Shown piece by piece: positions 33,961 to 47,192 of a stretch of DNA of 64,000 nt. A program made the translations under genes and the position numbers. Within the stretch, counting starts at the first letter, position 1, and every line of letters begins with the position of its first letter. The notes below the pieces were generated by a model that saw nothing but the letters and a program-made list of their open reading frames with translations, was not told the origin of the DNA and did not search any database. Origin of the DNA: Grammothele lineata (Eukaryota > Basidiomycota > Agaricomycetes > Polyporales > Polyporaceae); the NCBI GenBank assembly GCA_002150815.3, contig NDFF03000003.1, positions 248,001-312,000 of the forward strand, in the 5' to 3' direction.

Positions 33961-36900
33961 TTACCTAACGGTGCGACGAGTGCGCTGGGTGCGGGTACGC
34001 AGCCCAACGTTAGTCGAACGTTCGGTAAGCGTTCCCATTGTAGGAAGGGAAGACTTCGCCGCCGGTTTCAGGGTAGAGATCAAAGGCGCAGCAGGGGCGG
34101 AGTCGGCCGTCGAAGAGGAAGAGGAAGAGGCGAGTGACTTGACAGCGGGAGGGGAATCGGATGGGGAAGGTCGATTCTCTTCGTCGGAAGGAGGACTTTC
34201 GACTGGGAAGTCTACTACCGCTACATTCATGGCAGGCGGCCCTACATCCTCACCCTCCGGCAAGGGCAGATGCTCAGCAAGGAACGTCTCGCTCCCAACC
34301 GAGGAGACACCTCTTGACCTGAAGCGGCGAATAAGGACGTCTCTAGGCTCGGTCGGAGCAAGGTCCCCGATGACTTTGCAGCTGCGCTTGCGAGGGGTAA
34401 GGCCTGTGGGCTTGTCCTCTTTCGTCCCCTCCTCGATCAACGTTTGAGCTGTCCGGCGGACGTTACCCAGGGTCGTGCTTGCTGTGACGTTGAGAGCGTC
34501 GACAGCGGTCGAGAGGGCAGACGTCTCAGAGAGGACGCGGCCTGACGTGCCTTCGATGACGCGTGAGGTGGATGCGATTCCCCGCTGTATATAGCGATAT
34601 CCGGATTGCGCCTCGGCGGCGAGACCGTCGGTAGCTTCAATGCGAGCGCGCTTGGCTCGATGCTCTCGGTCAAATGCTGAGAGAAAGTTATAATGGACCA
34701 AGCTAGGGCATACCGAGCAAGGGACGTACCTTGTGTCAAAGTGGCGTTGGAGCCTTCTACCATTCGCTGCATATCTTGGCTGAAGCCGGCTGCAGACGCG
34801 GATACTGATGTTTGAATGTCCACCAGACCGGTGTGGATGGATTGCCGTGTTGAATTGACGGTCTATCGTAGAACATCAACCCACGCCGTTCAATCTGGAC
34901 AGTGCAATACTTACTTCAATACCCTCGTCCCGTAGCCGTTTACCTTCTACGCCTCTCTTAACAAGATGCTGGCTCCAAGTACTGCCGCGCGCCACAGCAG
35001 CGTCGAGCTGTTGCCCTTGCTTCTGTCCGAGCTGCTGCATGTCGTGCTCCGCAGTGGCGTTGCTCTCCGTCATCTCGGAGAATGTTCCCCGCAGACTGCG
35101 ATCGCGTTCGGTGGTATAATCTCCGAGCAATCCGGCGATTCTCTCCAATAGGGCGTCCGCGGCGCGCTTCGCCTCGACCCGCTCTGTCTCCAGCAAACGC
35201 GTTAGCAGCGCGTTCTGCTGTTTGAGCCTGAGGATTTCGGTATTGGTCGTGTTGTCCGCCAATGCTTTGGCTTCGTTGAGCGTTTTACGTTCCGTCGCAA
35301 TGAATTCGAGGGCCTCTTCCTTGATCGCTTCGGTCAGCGTGCCTAGATCCTGGAAGGCTTTCTCGACCTGCCGAAACGGCGTTACGTATGTCAAGACGAA
35401 TGTTCAACAAAAGGCTTACAGCGGAGCAGCCGGCCAGACTAGAAGCCTCAGCTTCCCTACACACGTTCTCGCAGTGTTTCCTTAGCTGCTTCGCGTAGGC
35501 GTCGAACCCGTGCTGCATGTTCTGCTGGGTCTCGTATATGGTCGATCGGATGGTCTCCACTGTGTCCTTGGATGAATCTTCCTTCGCATGAATGACCAGC
35601 AGTGCCTCTTGAACCTTCTCGAGTTGCTCCCTCAGACGGGCAGAGATGGCAGAAAGTGCCTCTAGCTCTTTTGAGTGGAACTGCTCAGTCTCTCCCTTGA
35701 TCTTCCCCAGGTGCTGCGATGCAAGTTTCACGAACCCGTCGAACTTGGAACTCATAGCCTGCGTCTCGGAAGAAAGCGCCTTGCCATGGACGTTGACAGC
35801 CTTCAAGTTCGAACCGAAGGCGACCGACTTACGCTCTTGGATGTGTGTTAGCTACGCCTTCCACTCAACTCGCGAAACATACGCACCGAGCTTGCTGAAT
35901 AGACCGCTGACGTCATGTTCATACTCGTTCGCTGCCTCCTTCCACTGGGCAACCACGCTATGCAAAGCTTCTTCGCTCCTCTGATGCGCCTGCCGCACGG
36001 CAATCTCCTCCTCTAAGGCCCCCTCCACAGCAGTGAGCTGTTGTTTGGTCCCAATGAGCACCTCTGAGGTGTTCTCGAGCCGTATACGGGTGTCGCGGAG
36101 CTCTTCGTCGGTGCGCGCAAGGAGTGCCATCGCTTCCTCAAACTCCTCGCGTTTTGCCTTCATCTGCCCCTCCAGAATCTCGACCTGCTTGACCGCTTCG
36201 AGGCGCTCGGTTTCCTTGAGCTCCTGCTCGGCGGTCATCTTCGCCCAAGACTCCTCCGAGATGATGATCCCGCTCTTCTCGCGCACCGCACGGAGGTCTG
36301 CGTGCAAACGCGTAATTTCGGCAACGTAGTCCTTGATGAGCGCGTTGCGGGACATCTGTTGGTTTACCTCGGGCCGGTTTCTGATCGACTTCGCACGGAT
36401 GGCGTAGTCAAGGGTGGACAGAGTCTCTTCCATGTTGGAACGCGCAGGAGAGACGGTGGCAATAATACAAGTCTTCGTACGACCACCCAGTGAGTCTTGG
36501 AGAAGGCGAGTAAGCTTTGACTCTCTGCATATGATGTTAACGAGGTAGACATGAAAAGGGAACAGCAACCACCTACCGATAGGGAATGTGTGGGGAGCCG
36601 TCAACGAGTGCGTTGATTACGCGTCCTAGGGTAAGCAAGCTCTGATTGATCATACCTGCTTCCCTGGCCCGCTTGTTCTCCGCGCCTGAACGACCAATGT
36701 TTTCCGATCCCGCGAGATCTACCAAATTCAGTTTCCCAACACGCAGAAGCCCGTCGCCGGTGGAAGAAGGCATGGACGTGTGGACGGTAATCGAGAAAAC
36801 GGAGTGTGAGCGACTGGAGTGGTCGTTAAATTTGGTTGCCGCGATCTGTCGCCGTTGACTGCCTCTGGTAAGAATAGCGAGAGCGTCTGTGACGTTCTTG

Positions 36901-37795
36901 ACGGGTGTCTCTTCTAAGCCTTGAATGATGACTCCACGCTTGCTTGCGTCGTCGAAAAGTTTGAGGTTAGCCTGAGGAGGGGCGTCCTTGTGCACGCCCA
37001 TCCCCATCGGTTGATTAGACCCTGAAGGTGCGGCGAGGTCGGGGGCGAGAAGATCACGGAGCTCCTCGTTGTAGAGCTCAACAAAGGAGACCTTCACACT
37101 GAAGTCTGCGGATGAGGCCTCAAGGTGCTGGAACAGTTTAAAGAGAGCGCGGGGAATCATTCCCGCCTGCGAGGACGGATTACCCATGGGGGTAGTGTTC
37201 AGATCGCCTTGCATGGTATGGCTGTCGGAAGCTACGTGAGACAGCGAGGACAACGGCTTCAAAACACTCACGTCTTCCCCGTCCCCGTTTGACCATAGGC
37301 GAACAGAGTGCAGTTATAGCCGTCAAGGACCTCTTCCAACATTGGCTGAACGACATCGTTATACACTGTGGTCTGATCCGCTTCGGGGCCAAAGACCGTG
37401 TCAAAGGGATATGTGCGGGTAGTAGGGAGAGTGACGACACCAAAGTTGGTGGTGGGGGCGGACGTCTCGATGGTGATATCTTCGCTTCGAGCACCGTTAG
37501 TAGTGACTATAATAGGAGAATTGTCCTGGACTTCGCGTTCGGATCGCCTACGACAGCGAATTACGACTTTAATATTGGTCTCTGCATCCGCGCTCGTAGC
37601 CTTCTGCTGGGAAAGCATTCCACCTCGGGGTTGTGATGGACCAGCGTCCGCAGAGTATTCGGTAGAGGGGGTAGCAGCTGTCGACCGCTGAGAGGAATCG
37701 GATTTGGCGAGTACAGAACGAGGTCGTGCAGGGGGAGGAGGCATCGCTGACGCGGCGTTGGCCCGCGCGCGAGACGGGGGGCGGCGGGAGGCCAT
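33961..37795 (-). CDS. Kinesin-5 (BimC/Cut7/Eg5) mitotic motor
   Basis: Plus-end-directed tetrameric motor that slides antiparallel microtubules to build the bipolar spindle. The start [20 protein letters not shown] (37793-37795) precedes the motor: [21 protein letters not shown]-loop [11 protein letters not shown] ending exactly at an intron near 37271, then a kinesin-5 style insert, switch [16 protein letters not shown], switch [18 protein letters not shown], and [18 protein letters not shown]. The neck and a long coiled coil follow (36370-34730). The tail contains [20 protein letters not shown] at about 34370-34430, the BimC box with a TP site that Cdk1 phosphorylates in this family. Ends [10 protein letters not shown] and TAA (33961-33963). 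Length about 1,170 residues, normal. Divergent from ELF1. Confidence 0.94.
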
Positions 37796-37964
37796 GGTGG
37801 TCGCTGGAGTGGGATTAAGGAACTATCGAGGCGCGAATGTGGAGGACCAGCGACTTCAACCACGCGCGTCGCGTACATCATGTGACCGCATCGTGGGAAC
37901 ACTTCTCACCCGCGACCGCCATTCTCAGCAGGCCTCGTCTCCCTTCTTCCCCTCACTCAGTCGT
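37796..37964. promoter_or_regulatory. Shared bidirectional promoter of kinesin-5 and ELF1
   Basis: 169 bp between divergent start codons, so both promoters must lie here or extend into the genes. No TATA box is evident. Role inferred from layout. Confidence 0.55.
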
Positions 37965-38401
37965 GATGGGCAAACGCAAGAAGTCTTCGCGCAAGCCTAC
38001 TGGTCCCCGTAGGAAGGATCCTTTGGGTATGTTCTTTCCCTTGCTGCCCATGCAACAGTGTGTGACGCCCTAACCCAGATACTGCCTTTACTTGCTTGTT
38101 CTGCCACCATGACAAGTCTGTATCTGTTCGCATCAACAGGAAGGAGGGGATTGCTCAGCTCGTTTGCAAAATTTGTGATCAGAGATTTCAGTGCAAAGCG
38201 AATCGTAAGGGTTTTCCATTCATCTGACGTCGTAGTCTTCTTGACCCTCAAGATTCAGACTTAACGGAACCTATCGACATCTATTCGTCATGGATTGACG
38301 CTGCGGATGCCGCTGAGAAGGAGGCGACGTCTGTACGGCGACCTGCAGCATCATCTAGCAGACCACCCCGTGCACCATCCCTAGGCAGCGATGATGAGTG
38401 A
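37965..38401 (+). CDS. ELF1: Transcription elongation factor 1 homolog (Elf1/ELOF1)
   Basis: Small zinc-ribbon protein that binds elongating RNA polymerase II with Spt4/5 and helps it through nucleosomes and in transcription-coupled repair. Starts MGKRKKSSRKPTGPRRKDPL, the basic tail; an intron follows codon PL+1 nt, then DTAFTCLFCHHDKSVSVRIN, with the first zinc pair CLFC and the second pair CKIC (LVCKICDQRFQCKAN). After a second intron ending at ATTCAG the frame gives HLTEPIDIYSSWIDAADAAE, which is the family core. An extra Ser/Arg-rich C-terminal tail ends LGSDDE and TGA (38399-38401). All four zinc-binding cysteines are present. About 110 residues; typical for fungi. Confidence 0.94.
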
Positions 38402-38943
38402 CCTCACTACTTTGAGCCGTTAAGCTATGCCGCCGCGGAGTGCCCCAGTTGGAACATGTTCTTCGTAGATTCCGGACCTATCCTAGACTATGCTTCCGTT
38501 GTATAACAAAATATCATCGTGTATTGTATGCCATCTGAAACGTTTGACTGTGTACCCCCACGTTTGAGTACGGGTGTGCCGCTGACCTGAGAGGCTCGAA
38601 AGACGGAGTGGCGTAGATGCCGTGTGCGGGGCAATTAGAGGTCAATTAACATAGCAGGGCGCCTAACGGACGCGTGCACGATTCGAAGATGGCGCGTGCT
38701 TGACAACAGCCGTAAATACCTGTTCAGGCCTCCTTTCAGCCTCCTGCAGACCTGTTCTGTTCCAACAGGCCTCTCCAGTCCAGCCGTCGGCCCTCCTACC
38801 CTCATTCCTGTTTACTCATCTACCATAGACGGCGTCACTCGGTTGCGCGTACCCCTCATACCCCGCGGTCCGATCCGCCCGCTTTCGAGCCACTGCCCAC
38901 CCTCCTTTCGACGCGTTTCGATCAGCTCTTAGAAGCTACGACC
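38402..38943. other. Upstream region of the kinesin-1 gene
   Basis: 542 bp between ELF1 and the kinesin-1 ATG, both on the plus strand. It includes a CT-rich stretch at about 38725-38920 with repeated GCCTCC motifs, typical of basidiomycete core promoters. No supportable coding sequence. Confidence 0.4.
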
Positions 38944-41900
38944 ATGTCTACGTCCACGAACATCAAAGTAGTGTGTCGGTATGTTCTTGCAATGTATTTC
39001 AGCCATATGCTACCAGACCGACGGCCGGGATTTGCATAGTTTCCGGCCTCCCAATGCAATCGAGCAGCGGGAGGGCGGAGAGACCGTTGTCTCTTTCGAT
39101 GAGAACATGCAGACCTGCCACATTCGCTCGGCACAGCTTGGATCTGGTCCTGAGAAGGACGGGTTTACGTTCGACCGAGTGTTCCCTCCTGGTACCAAGC
39201 AGCAGGAGGTGTTTGACTATGGTGTGAAGGAGTGAGTATCGAGCTCGCCCTTTGATCTATCTATCACTTACTGACCGCGCTTTAGCACCGTGCGGGGTAC
39301 GTTCGATCAACTTCAATAGTTGCATATGTTACGTGTATTGTATGGCGTACCTATCGGACGTTGCGATGCTTTCCGTCATAGCATCCGTAACATCTATTCG
39401 ATATGCTCACCAAGTCTTCCTGCTCATTTGCAGATGTGATGGATGGCTATAACGGTACGGTCTTTGCCTACGGACAGACAGGTAGTGGAAAGACCTTCAC
39501 CATGATGGTGCGCCCAGCATTCGCGCATCTCTGTGCCGTACTCACGTATCCTCAGGGTGCCGACATCGATTCGCCAGAATTGAAAGGATTGATACCCCGT
39601 ATAACTGAGCAAATATTCCAGTCAATCGTAGAGTCGGATGCACATCTGGAATACTTAGTCAAGGTCTCATACATGGAGATCTATCTTGAACGTATCCGAG
39701 ATCTGCTCGCTCGTGAGTCATCTTACCTCGCAAGTCGTCCGATTCTGGTTGATATCATCACTCCGTTTCCCAGCCCAGAATGACAACCTCCAGGTTCACG
39801 AGGAGAAGTCGAAAGGCGTCTACGTGAAAAATCTATCCGATTATTACGTTTCGAGTGCTCGGGAAGTCTACGAAATCATGCGACAGGGAGGTGCTGCCCG
39901 TGTGGTTTCCTACACGAGTAAGTCTCGTATTCTAGATTGTGGATGCTCACTAACGGAGTGCAGACATGAATGCGGAGAGTTCTCGCTCCCACTCTATCTT
40001 CCTTATCACCGTCAATCAGAGGAATACTGAGACCGGTGCCCAGAAGACGGGTAATTTGTATCTGGTTGATCTGGCTGGTTCCGAGAAGGTCGGCAAGACT
40101 GGTGCATCAGGCCAAACCTTGGAGGAGGCCAAGAAGATCAACAAGTCTCTGTCAGCCCTCGGTATGGTCATAAATGCCTTGACGGACGGAAAGGTCAGCA
40201 TCGCATTCCGCACATCTACCGTATCCTCACGGCTTCTGCTTTTAGGCGAAACACATTCCCTACCGTGACTCCAAACTTACCCGTATCCTGCAAGAATCAC
40301 TTGGTGGTAACTCTCGAACGACTCTAATTATCAACTGTTCGCCTGCGCTTTACAACGAAGCGGAGACGCTTTCCACGCTGCGTTTCGGTATTCGTGCGAA
40401 GTCGATCAAAAACACTGCACGTGTCAACGCAGAGCTCTCCCCTCTCGAGCTCAAGGCGCTTCTGTCGAAAGCGAACAACGCGAATTCTTCGTACCAGAAG
40501 TACATCGCTGCCTTGGAAGCGGAGCTCGCGATATGGAGATCTGGCGGCTCTGTCGAACAAGCGGATTGGGCATCGCCGGAAAAGGCTGGCGCGCCTGCAT
40601 CTGCGGGTCCGAAGAAGCCTCCTGCTTCTCCCTCGCCGTCCCAGTCGACTACCCGCAGCCAGACGCCGGTCAACCCTCTTATTCAGGACCTTCGTGGAGA
40701 CCTCGACAGTCGTCCACAAACGCCTACAGTTATCGGCTTGGAGAAGGACGAGCGCGATGAGTTCCTCAAGCGTGAGAATGAGCTCAGCGACCAGCTCGCC
40801 GAGCGGGAGTCCACTCTCAAGGCTGCGGAGAAGTTGGTATCCGAGCTGAAGGATGAGCTCGCATTCCTCAAGGAGCAGGAGACATCTCTTTCGACCGAAA
40901 ATAAGTCCATGTCCGGTCAATTGAACGAGCTCCGGCTGCAAGTCGAGAGGCTCAACTATGACAACAAAGAGAGCCTCATCACTATCGACATCCTCAAGGA
41001 ACAGAACCAAGATGCGTCGGGCGAACTCGAGGAGCTCAAGAAGACGATCGCGGATCTCAAGGCGGCCCAGAAGGACGTCTCAGCGGAGGATAAGGAGAAG
41101 CGCAAACAAGAGAAGATGGCGCTCATGATGGCGAAGTTCGATGCCGTGAGTGTTTCCATTTATTTGTACGACAACCCTTAAACGCTTCTACCTCTACATG
41201 TAGCAAGGCACCTTCTCTGAGAAGGATGAGCAGCTCCGCCATATCCTTGCCAAGCTGGATGCTATTGACTCAGATGATAGCGTTTCTACTCTGTCGCACG
41301 AGGACATTGTGTCCATTCGTCGGCGCCTTGGAGACACGCAGACACTCATTCGTGAGACCGTCGATCGTCTCCGTCAGGTACAAGAAGAAAACGAGATGCA
41401 CCAACGGCGCCGCGATGAACTCGAGGCCCGCATCTCTTCTCTTGAAACGGAGTATGAGGAGCTACTTGGTTGGTGTCCCAGTCCCGTCTTATGTTTGCCC
41501 TCTGACGTGCCACATTCCCCCATAATAGAGAAGACCATTCACGACGAAGAAGTCAGTAACGTCGACATTGCAGAGTCGATGGCGGAGCTCAAGGTAACCA
41601 ACAGTTAATCTTGTCTGAATATCGGGCGCTGAACCTTGTGTAGAACAAGCTCGAGGCGCAGTACGCCGCGAAACGCGACGCCCATGCTGGTGAGGTCCAG
41701 GATCTCAAGCAGCAGCTCGAGATCAGGGGCAACGAGATACGTACCCTCAACGGTACAATTGATAGTCTCAAGAGCGTCAACGAGGAACTCAAGGTAAGAG
41801 AACGTGTCGCCCATGCGGTTTCCACATGCTGACGGACATGCGTCATCATCGACGCATCATCCATCAGCGGGCGTTTGCTGTGACATCGGCCGGGATCGAA

Positions 41901-42919
41901 GGCGGCAAGAACCTTGCCGAGAGCGCCCAGGATCTGGAGCGGACACGCAAAGCCATCAGTGTCCAGCTCGCGGAGTTCGACGGTGTCAAGAAGTCGCTCA
42001 TGCGCGATCTCCAGAACCGCTGTGAGAAGGTATTAGACTTTCCGCGGCGCGTTCCCATCATGTGTTGTTGATCCTCACCGCTCACGCGTGCAGGTGGTTG
42101 AACTCGAGATCCAGCTCGATGAAATCAAGGAGCAGTACAACAATGTCATCCGCAACTCGAACAGCAAGGCGCAACAGAAGAAGATGGCGTTCTTGGAGCG
42201 CAATCTAGAGCAGCTCACCGTCGTTCAGAAGCAAGTGCGTAATTGATTCCCAGGCGCCCACTTCGCCAAACCGCCTTCACCCTTGCTGATCCGCCGGTGT
42301 TTGATGTACTTTCAGCTTGTGGATCAGAATTCGGCACTTAAGAAGGAGGCGGGCATTGCGGAGCGCAAGCTCCTTGCGCGTAATGAGCGCATACAGAACC
42401 TTGAGGCGCTCCTCCAGGATGCCGACCGGAGGTTGGCCCTGCAGAACCAGAAGTTTGAGGCGCAGTTGCAAGCCGTCAAGGATCGTTTGGACCAGGCACG
42501 AGGTGGGCATCTGAGCATCATTAATTGTACTTCACGTCGGGGCTGCGGCTAACAAATGCCTCGCCAACGCGTTCAGCCCAGAAGGCAGCCTCGGCGTCGC
42601 CATTAAGCTTTGGTCGGATTGCAAAGCCGCTCCGGGGCGGCGGGGGGAGTGCGGCGACCGCACCGTCGAGCACTGGTCCGGCGTCTCCCAGCATGGCAAA
42701 CCCTTTGGCACGGGTACAGGCGGAGGACTCCGGGTACGGCTTTGTCCTCTTCGCGACCTTCTTTGACGTTGCTGACTTGCGATTCATTGCACGTCCTTTG
42801 CCCATGCAGCACTGGTACGTGGTTATTGATGTCTCACTTGACAGCGCTCGATCCAACTGTACTGACGGCGCCGCATTACAGCCAAGCGGCAATCGTGGTT
42901 CAACTTCAACTCGCGGTAG
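38944..42919 (+). CDS. Conventional kinesin heavy chain (kinesin-1)
   Basis: Plus-end microtubule motor for vesicle and organelle transport in hyphae. Exon 1 (38944-38978) encodes [11 protein letters not shown] and is joined over an intron to [20 protein letters not shown]. The motor has [21 protein letters not shown]-loop [33 protein letters not shown], switch [18 protein letters not shown], switch [22 protein letters not shown], and [20 protein letters not shown]. Neck, hinge and long coiled coil follow (40400-42510). The tail has [11 protein letters not shown] (near 42600-42640), containing the IAK motif that folds back to inhibit the motor heads. The end is spliced to [12 protein letters not shown] and TAG at 42917-42919, the typical fungal kinesin-1 C-terminus. 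About 950 residues; fungal forms lack light-chain dependence. Many 50-60 nt introns. It was read through the last intron (about 42738-42880) by motif, so that junction is less certain. Confidence 0.94.
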
Positions 42920-44195
42920 ACTTTTGTTCACTTGTACGCCCCACACACACCTTCACGCCTAGCCGTCTTGCACTCGCGTTGTATGTTAGAAAGCGCATCT
43001 ACCCGACTATTGCTTCGTCCGTAATACAGAGAGCGCACGGCTCGCCTTTGACAGTCTTCACGCCGTGCAGTGGCGCATGCGCGTGCCGGATCCGCGACGC
43101 GACTGAAGGAATGAGGCGACAAAATTTTCAAGGGCCACGGGGGTGACACCCATACAGCCGATGACGAGTCGGCCGAGGCGTCCCGGATGTGCCGACGTCG
43201 AGAGTGCCGCAGTGAAAGGATCCGCGAAGCGGTGATGCGCGCCAAGTCCGATGGTGGGCGCGGGCTGACCGAGGGGAGAGCGGGGCGGAGGGCACGAGGC
43301 TGGCTGGCTGGCGAGTGATGGAGTGGTTCAAGAACGTAAGGCGGAGGACGAAGCGGGGCTCGGGTCGGAGCTGGAGGCGGGGCGCGGAAGACGCGGCGAG
43401 GTGTGGGAGGGCGGCATGGCGGTGGACTGGCGGTGGACGGACTGTGGACGGGCGGGGCAGCGGCTGCGGTTCGCCCGTCAGGGGCGCGCGTTAGCGGCGA
43501 GTGATGGGGCCGGCGAGGCGCGGCGGAGAAGCCCGACATGGCAGGTTGGACGCGGCGAGGGTGAGGTAAGCGGCCCGATCAGGCAGGGGGGTCGTCGGGG
43601 GGCGGGGCGGGGAGATGCGGAGGGCGTTACACGTGTCATCTGGCCGACGTCTGGTCCGCGTCCGCTCGAGTCCGCCCGCGCGGTTTCAGCGGAATCAAAT
43701 TACGCTCGCGTCCCAATCCCCAATTATTTTCCCCATTTTGGGCCCACATTTTCGACGCGTCCGAGCCGACGCCCTCGCGCTCACCTCCCCTCCACGAGGT
43801 CTGCGTCCCGCACAGGTCCTCCTGCCGTCCCCCAGGACCGTCCTGCCCTGCCTCCACCCCAGTCTGCACCCTCCAGTCCGCGCGTACCGTACGGGTGAGT
43901 GCTGCACGCCCTCTCAGCGGTCCTGTGACGTCGTCCGGATGCGATCGGACGCGTCGACGCGTCTGCTTCCTTTCTCCGCCCACGCGCACTCCTTCCCGCC
44001 ACATTTCTTGCCGCCGCTTTTATGTCGTTTCACCGCCCCTCCGTCCTTTGCTCACCCGGCTCCTTTCTAGCTTTATAGCGGACTCCTCTTAGACCTCGCG
44101 TGTCCCGGTATATTGTAGCCTTTCGTATGTGAGTCATTGCCCCCCTCGTCCTCCCTCCTTATAAACCTCCCCCCTTCCCAGGTTCCCGGTCTGCT
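42920..44195. other. GC-rich intergenic region upstream of the PUF gene
   Basis: 1.28 kb. Very GC-rich between 43100 and 43900, which keeps long frames open on both strands; their overlap, skewed Arg/Pro/Gly composition and lack of domains argue against coding. Pyrimidine-rich from 43900 onward with a TATAAA at about 44160, some 35 bp before the PUF ATG. Probably promoter and 5' UTR of the PUF gene. Confidence 0.45.
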
Positions 44196-47192
44196 ATGTC
44201 GACTACTAATCACGAAACTTCCCGCAAACCCTCCGGCTCTTCCTCACAGTCCAGAGGTCACTCCCCATCCGGTTCCCCGCATCCCGTCCGTCTCTGCCTG
44301 TCTGTTTCACGTCCCACACCTTCTGACACCGCCCGCAGATCAGCGCCAGCAGGAAGAGTTCAACAAACATGTTCGGCGTAGCCATGGCCCCCTCGAGCGG
44401 ACTCAAGTCTCTGAACGCAGGCTGGCAGGTGCGTGACCGCTATTTTTCGAGCGCGAGCGCTCCGTCGACTAACGCGCGTATGCAGGTTTGGGGCGGCGCA
44501 AATTCGTCGCGGCACCCTTCTGGATCTTCAGCCACCAGCATTCCCGAGTCGCCCATGTCACATTTGAATGAAGCCTGGGGCGCACGGCCTGCCACCGGAG
44601 CTTGGGAGGATCTTCCGGAAGGGCAGCAGAAGGAGTTGTCTAGCCTGGTGCGTAGGGCTGTGCCTACGCCCATCAAACTACTTCCGGGTCGTTGAGGTGC
44701 AGCACTTGACCGTGATTTTTTCTACAGATGAGACAACGGCAGGTCTCAGCCCAGTCTGGAGGGTTGCCTGTACAGGCAACGGGCGTGTCAAAGCAAGGCC
44801 AGATCTCCTCGCAGCCGTTCCTCGGTAAGTTGCCCCTTGACGCATGATGCGCCCCGTAGCCGCTCACACTGATCCGCACCAGGTCAAAATGCCAGCCCTG
44901 TCGGCAACTATGACGCCCTTCCATCGTCCTCTACTTTGGTCGATACGGAGTTGTCAATAGCACTCCGCGGCATGGCGGTCGAAGACGAGTATGGCGTCTC
45001 GCAGCAACAGAACCAAGCATTCCGACAGGGTTCCCAGCCTTCCGGCATGGTTCCCCAGTCGACGCCTGGACTTCCTGTTCGCGGACCCCAGCAACCGCAC
45101 CGCGGCCCCTACGGCGCGTACGCCCAGGCGGAGTACGCCGCCTACTACGCCGGCCCTTCCTACGCCTACGACGCCTACCGTACGACCTCCGATCCGTCGC
45201 TATACGGATTGTCCCCCGCGCTCACCCCTGCTACCGCCGCACCTAATGTATATCCTGGGTTGGGCCCCCAGACATCGCATCCCCATGCCATGACTGACCT
45301 CCACACACAGCAATACTACGACTATGTTGGCTCCCCTCGTACCATGGGCTCGCAGTACTACTATCCGACACAAGCACTTGTCTATCACGCTCCTCCATCT
45401 CACTCTCCTATGCTCACTCCCCATCCACTGGCAGGGGGCCCTGATAAGCGTCGTGATCAGGTATGAATCCGGTCGGGATACTGCGTGGACCTTCCTCCCT
45501 CACCTGGTTTGCCCTTCCAGAATATGTTGTACGCTAACATGCGCCAGTCACCATCGCCGCACGGAACACCATACGGGGCGGCTGTAGATTTCAGTCCTCA
45601 GCTCGCACACGGAGTCCCTCGCGGCGCTGTTTTCCCACACGCCGGTGGTCCCAACGCTGGATTCGGTGGTCACGGAGGTCGGCATGGTCGGCGGGGAGAC
45701 GGGGCTGTGCGCAGCGCGCAGCTCGACGAGTTCCGTGCCAACAAGTCGCGCAAGTGGGAGCTTCGGGTGAGTACTCCCACGGAAGACGGACCACGGACCA
45801 TGCCGTGACGCAACCTTATCTGCGTTCTTCATGCATCGATGCTGACTTGCGGCCTAGGACATCTTTGGGTATATTGTCGAGTTCAGCGGGGATCAACATG
45901 GGTCGCGCTTCATTCAGCAGAAGCTCGAGGCCGCTTCAAGCGAGGATATGGAGATTGTGTTCGATGAGATCGTGCCTCAGTACGCTATTCAGTTGATGCA
46001 GGATGTCTTCGGCAATTATGTGCGTCTCCGCGTAGCGTTGTTGGGTGGTGCTTGGTGCTGATTACTTTTGGATAATCTTGCAGGTGGTGCAGAAGATGTT
46101 CGAGTACGGCACGGCAGCGCAGAAGGCTCGTCTCGTAGGTACTATGGAGGGGCAGGTGTTGGGTTTGTCGTTGCAGATGTATGGCTGCCGCGTGGTCCAA
46201 AAGGTGCGCGTTTTTCGGATGCAATACGCCGACAGGACGCCGACTGATGGCTCTTCACCTTAGGCGATTGAGTACACGAACCCCGACCAGCAGGCAATGT
46301 TTGTGCAAGAGCTCAGCCCTAGTGTGCTCCGCTGCGTCAAGGATGCGAACGGCAACCATGTTATCCAGAAGATCATCGAGCATGTCGTCCCCGAGCGTCT
46401 CGGGTTCGTCTCCTCGTTCCGTGGAAGCGTATACGAGCTTTCCACGCACCCATATGGATGCCGCGTCCTCCAGCGGTGCTTCGAGTACTTGCCAGACGAG
46501 CAGACGCGTCCACTCCTGGACGAGCTTCACAAGTATGTCACAAACTTGATGATTGATCAGTTCGGGGTGAGTACGTTTCACTATCTATTCGTCGGGAGGT
46601 ACTGACCGCTATGGCAGAACTACGTCGTGCAGTTTGTCCTCGAACATGGGAAACCGCAGGACCGTACGATGATCATCGCGAAGCTTACCGGCCAGATGAA
46701 CAACATGGCCAAGCACAAGTTCGCGTCGAACGTGTGTGAGAAGGCGTTGATCACCGCGGACTCGGACAGTCGTCGACAACTCATCGACGAGATCATGACT
46801 CCCAAGCAGGACGGTCTCAGCCCGATAATGGGCCTCATGAAGGATTCCTTCGGGAGTAAGTCTCCGCTACCTTCGGAGGTGTGGGCTTTATCTCATCACG
46901 TCACACACAGACTACGTCCTTCAGAGGGCACTTACCGTGGCTGAGGGTGACCAGAAGGAGCAGTTGATCAGCAAGGTCCGGCCGCACCTGGTCAACATGA
47001 GGAGATACTCTAGCGCATACAGCAAGCACCTCTCGGCGAGTAAGTACACGCCCAGCCTAGAGCGCCTTTCCTGCGCTAACCATCGTTCTAGTTGAGCGAC
47101 TTCTCGAGAAGTGCTCGTCGGCGCCCGCGCCGGCCGCCGAGGGCGTGTCCGCGGAGAGCGCCGCAGAGGCTCCTGCTTCCGCCTCAACCTAA
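44196..47192 (+). CDS. Pumilio/Puf3-type RNA-binding protein (PUM-HD)
   Basis: Binds 3' UTRs and controls mRNA stability and localisation. Starts [20 protein letters not shown]; a short intron (44284-44338) leads to [21 protein letters not shown] 400-residue Gln/Tyr/Pro/Ser-rich N-terminal region precedes the Pumilio homology domain. Eight repeats are readable with their RNA-contact residues: GSRFIQQ (R1), NYVVQK (R2), CRVVQK (R3), NHVIQK (R4), CRVLQR (R5), NYVVQF (R6), SNVCEK (R7), NYVLQR (R8). This is the classical Pumilio set, which reads 5'-UGUAnAUA. Introns fall repeatedly before or inside repeats. Ends APASAST and TAA (47190-47192). About 830 residues. Puf3-like assignment follows from the repeat code; the functional target set (mitochondrial mRNAs in yeast) is inferred. 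Confidence 0.93.

Noticed and set aside
43323..43898. Long plus-strand open frame (191 codons) and overlapping minus-strand frames
   Set aside because: The region is extremely GC-rich, frames are open on both strands at once, the products are Arg/Gly/Pro-rich without domains, and the position fits the PUF promoter.
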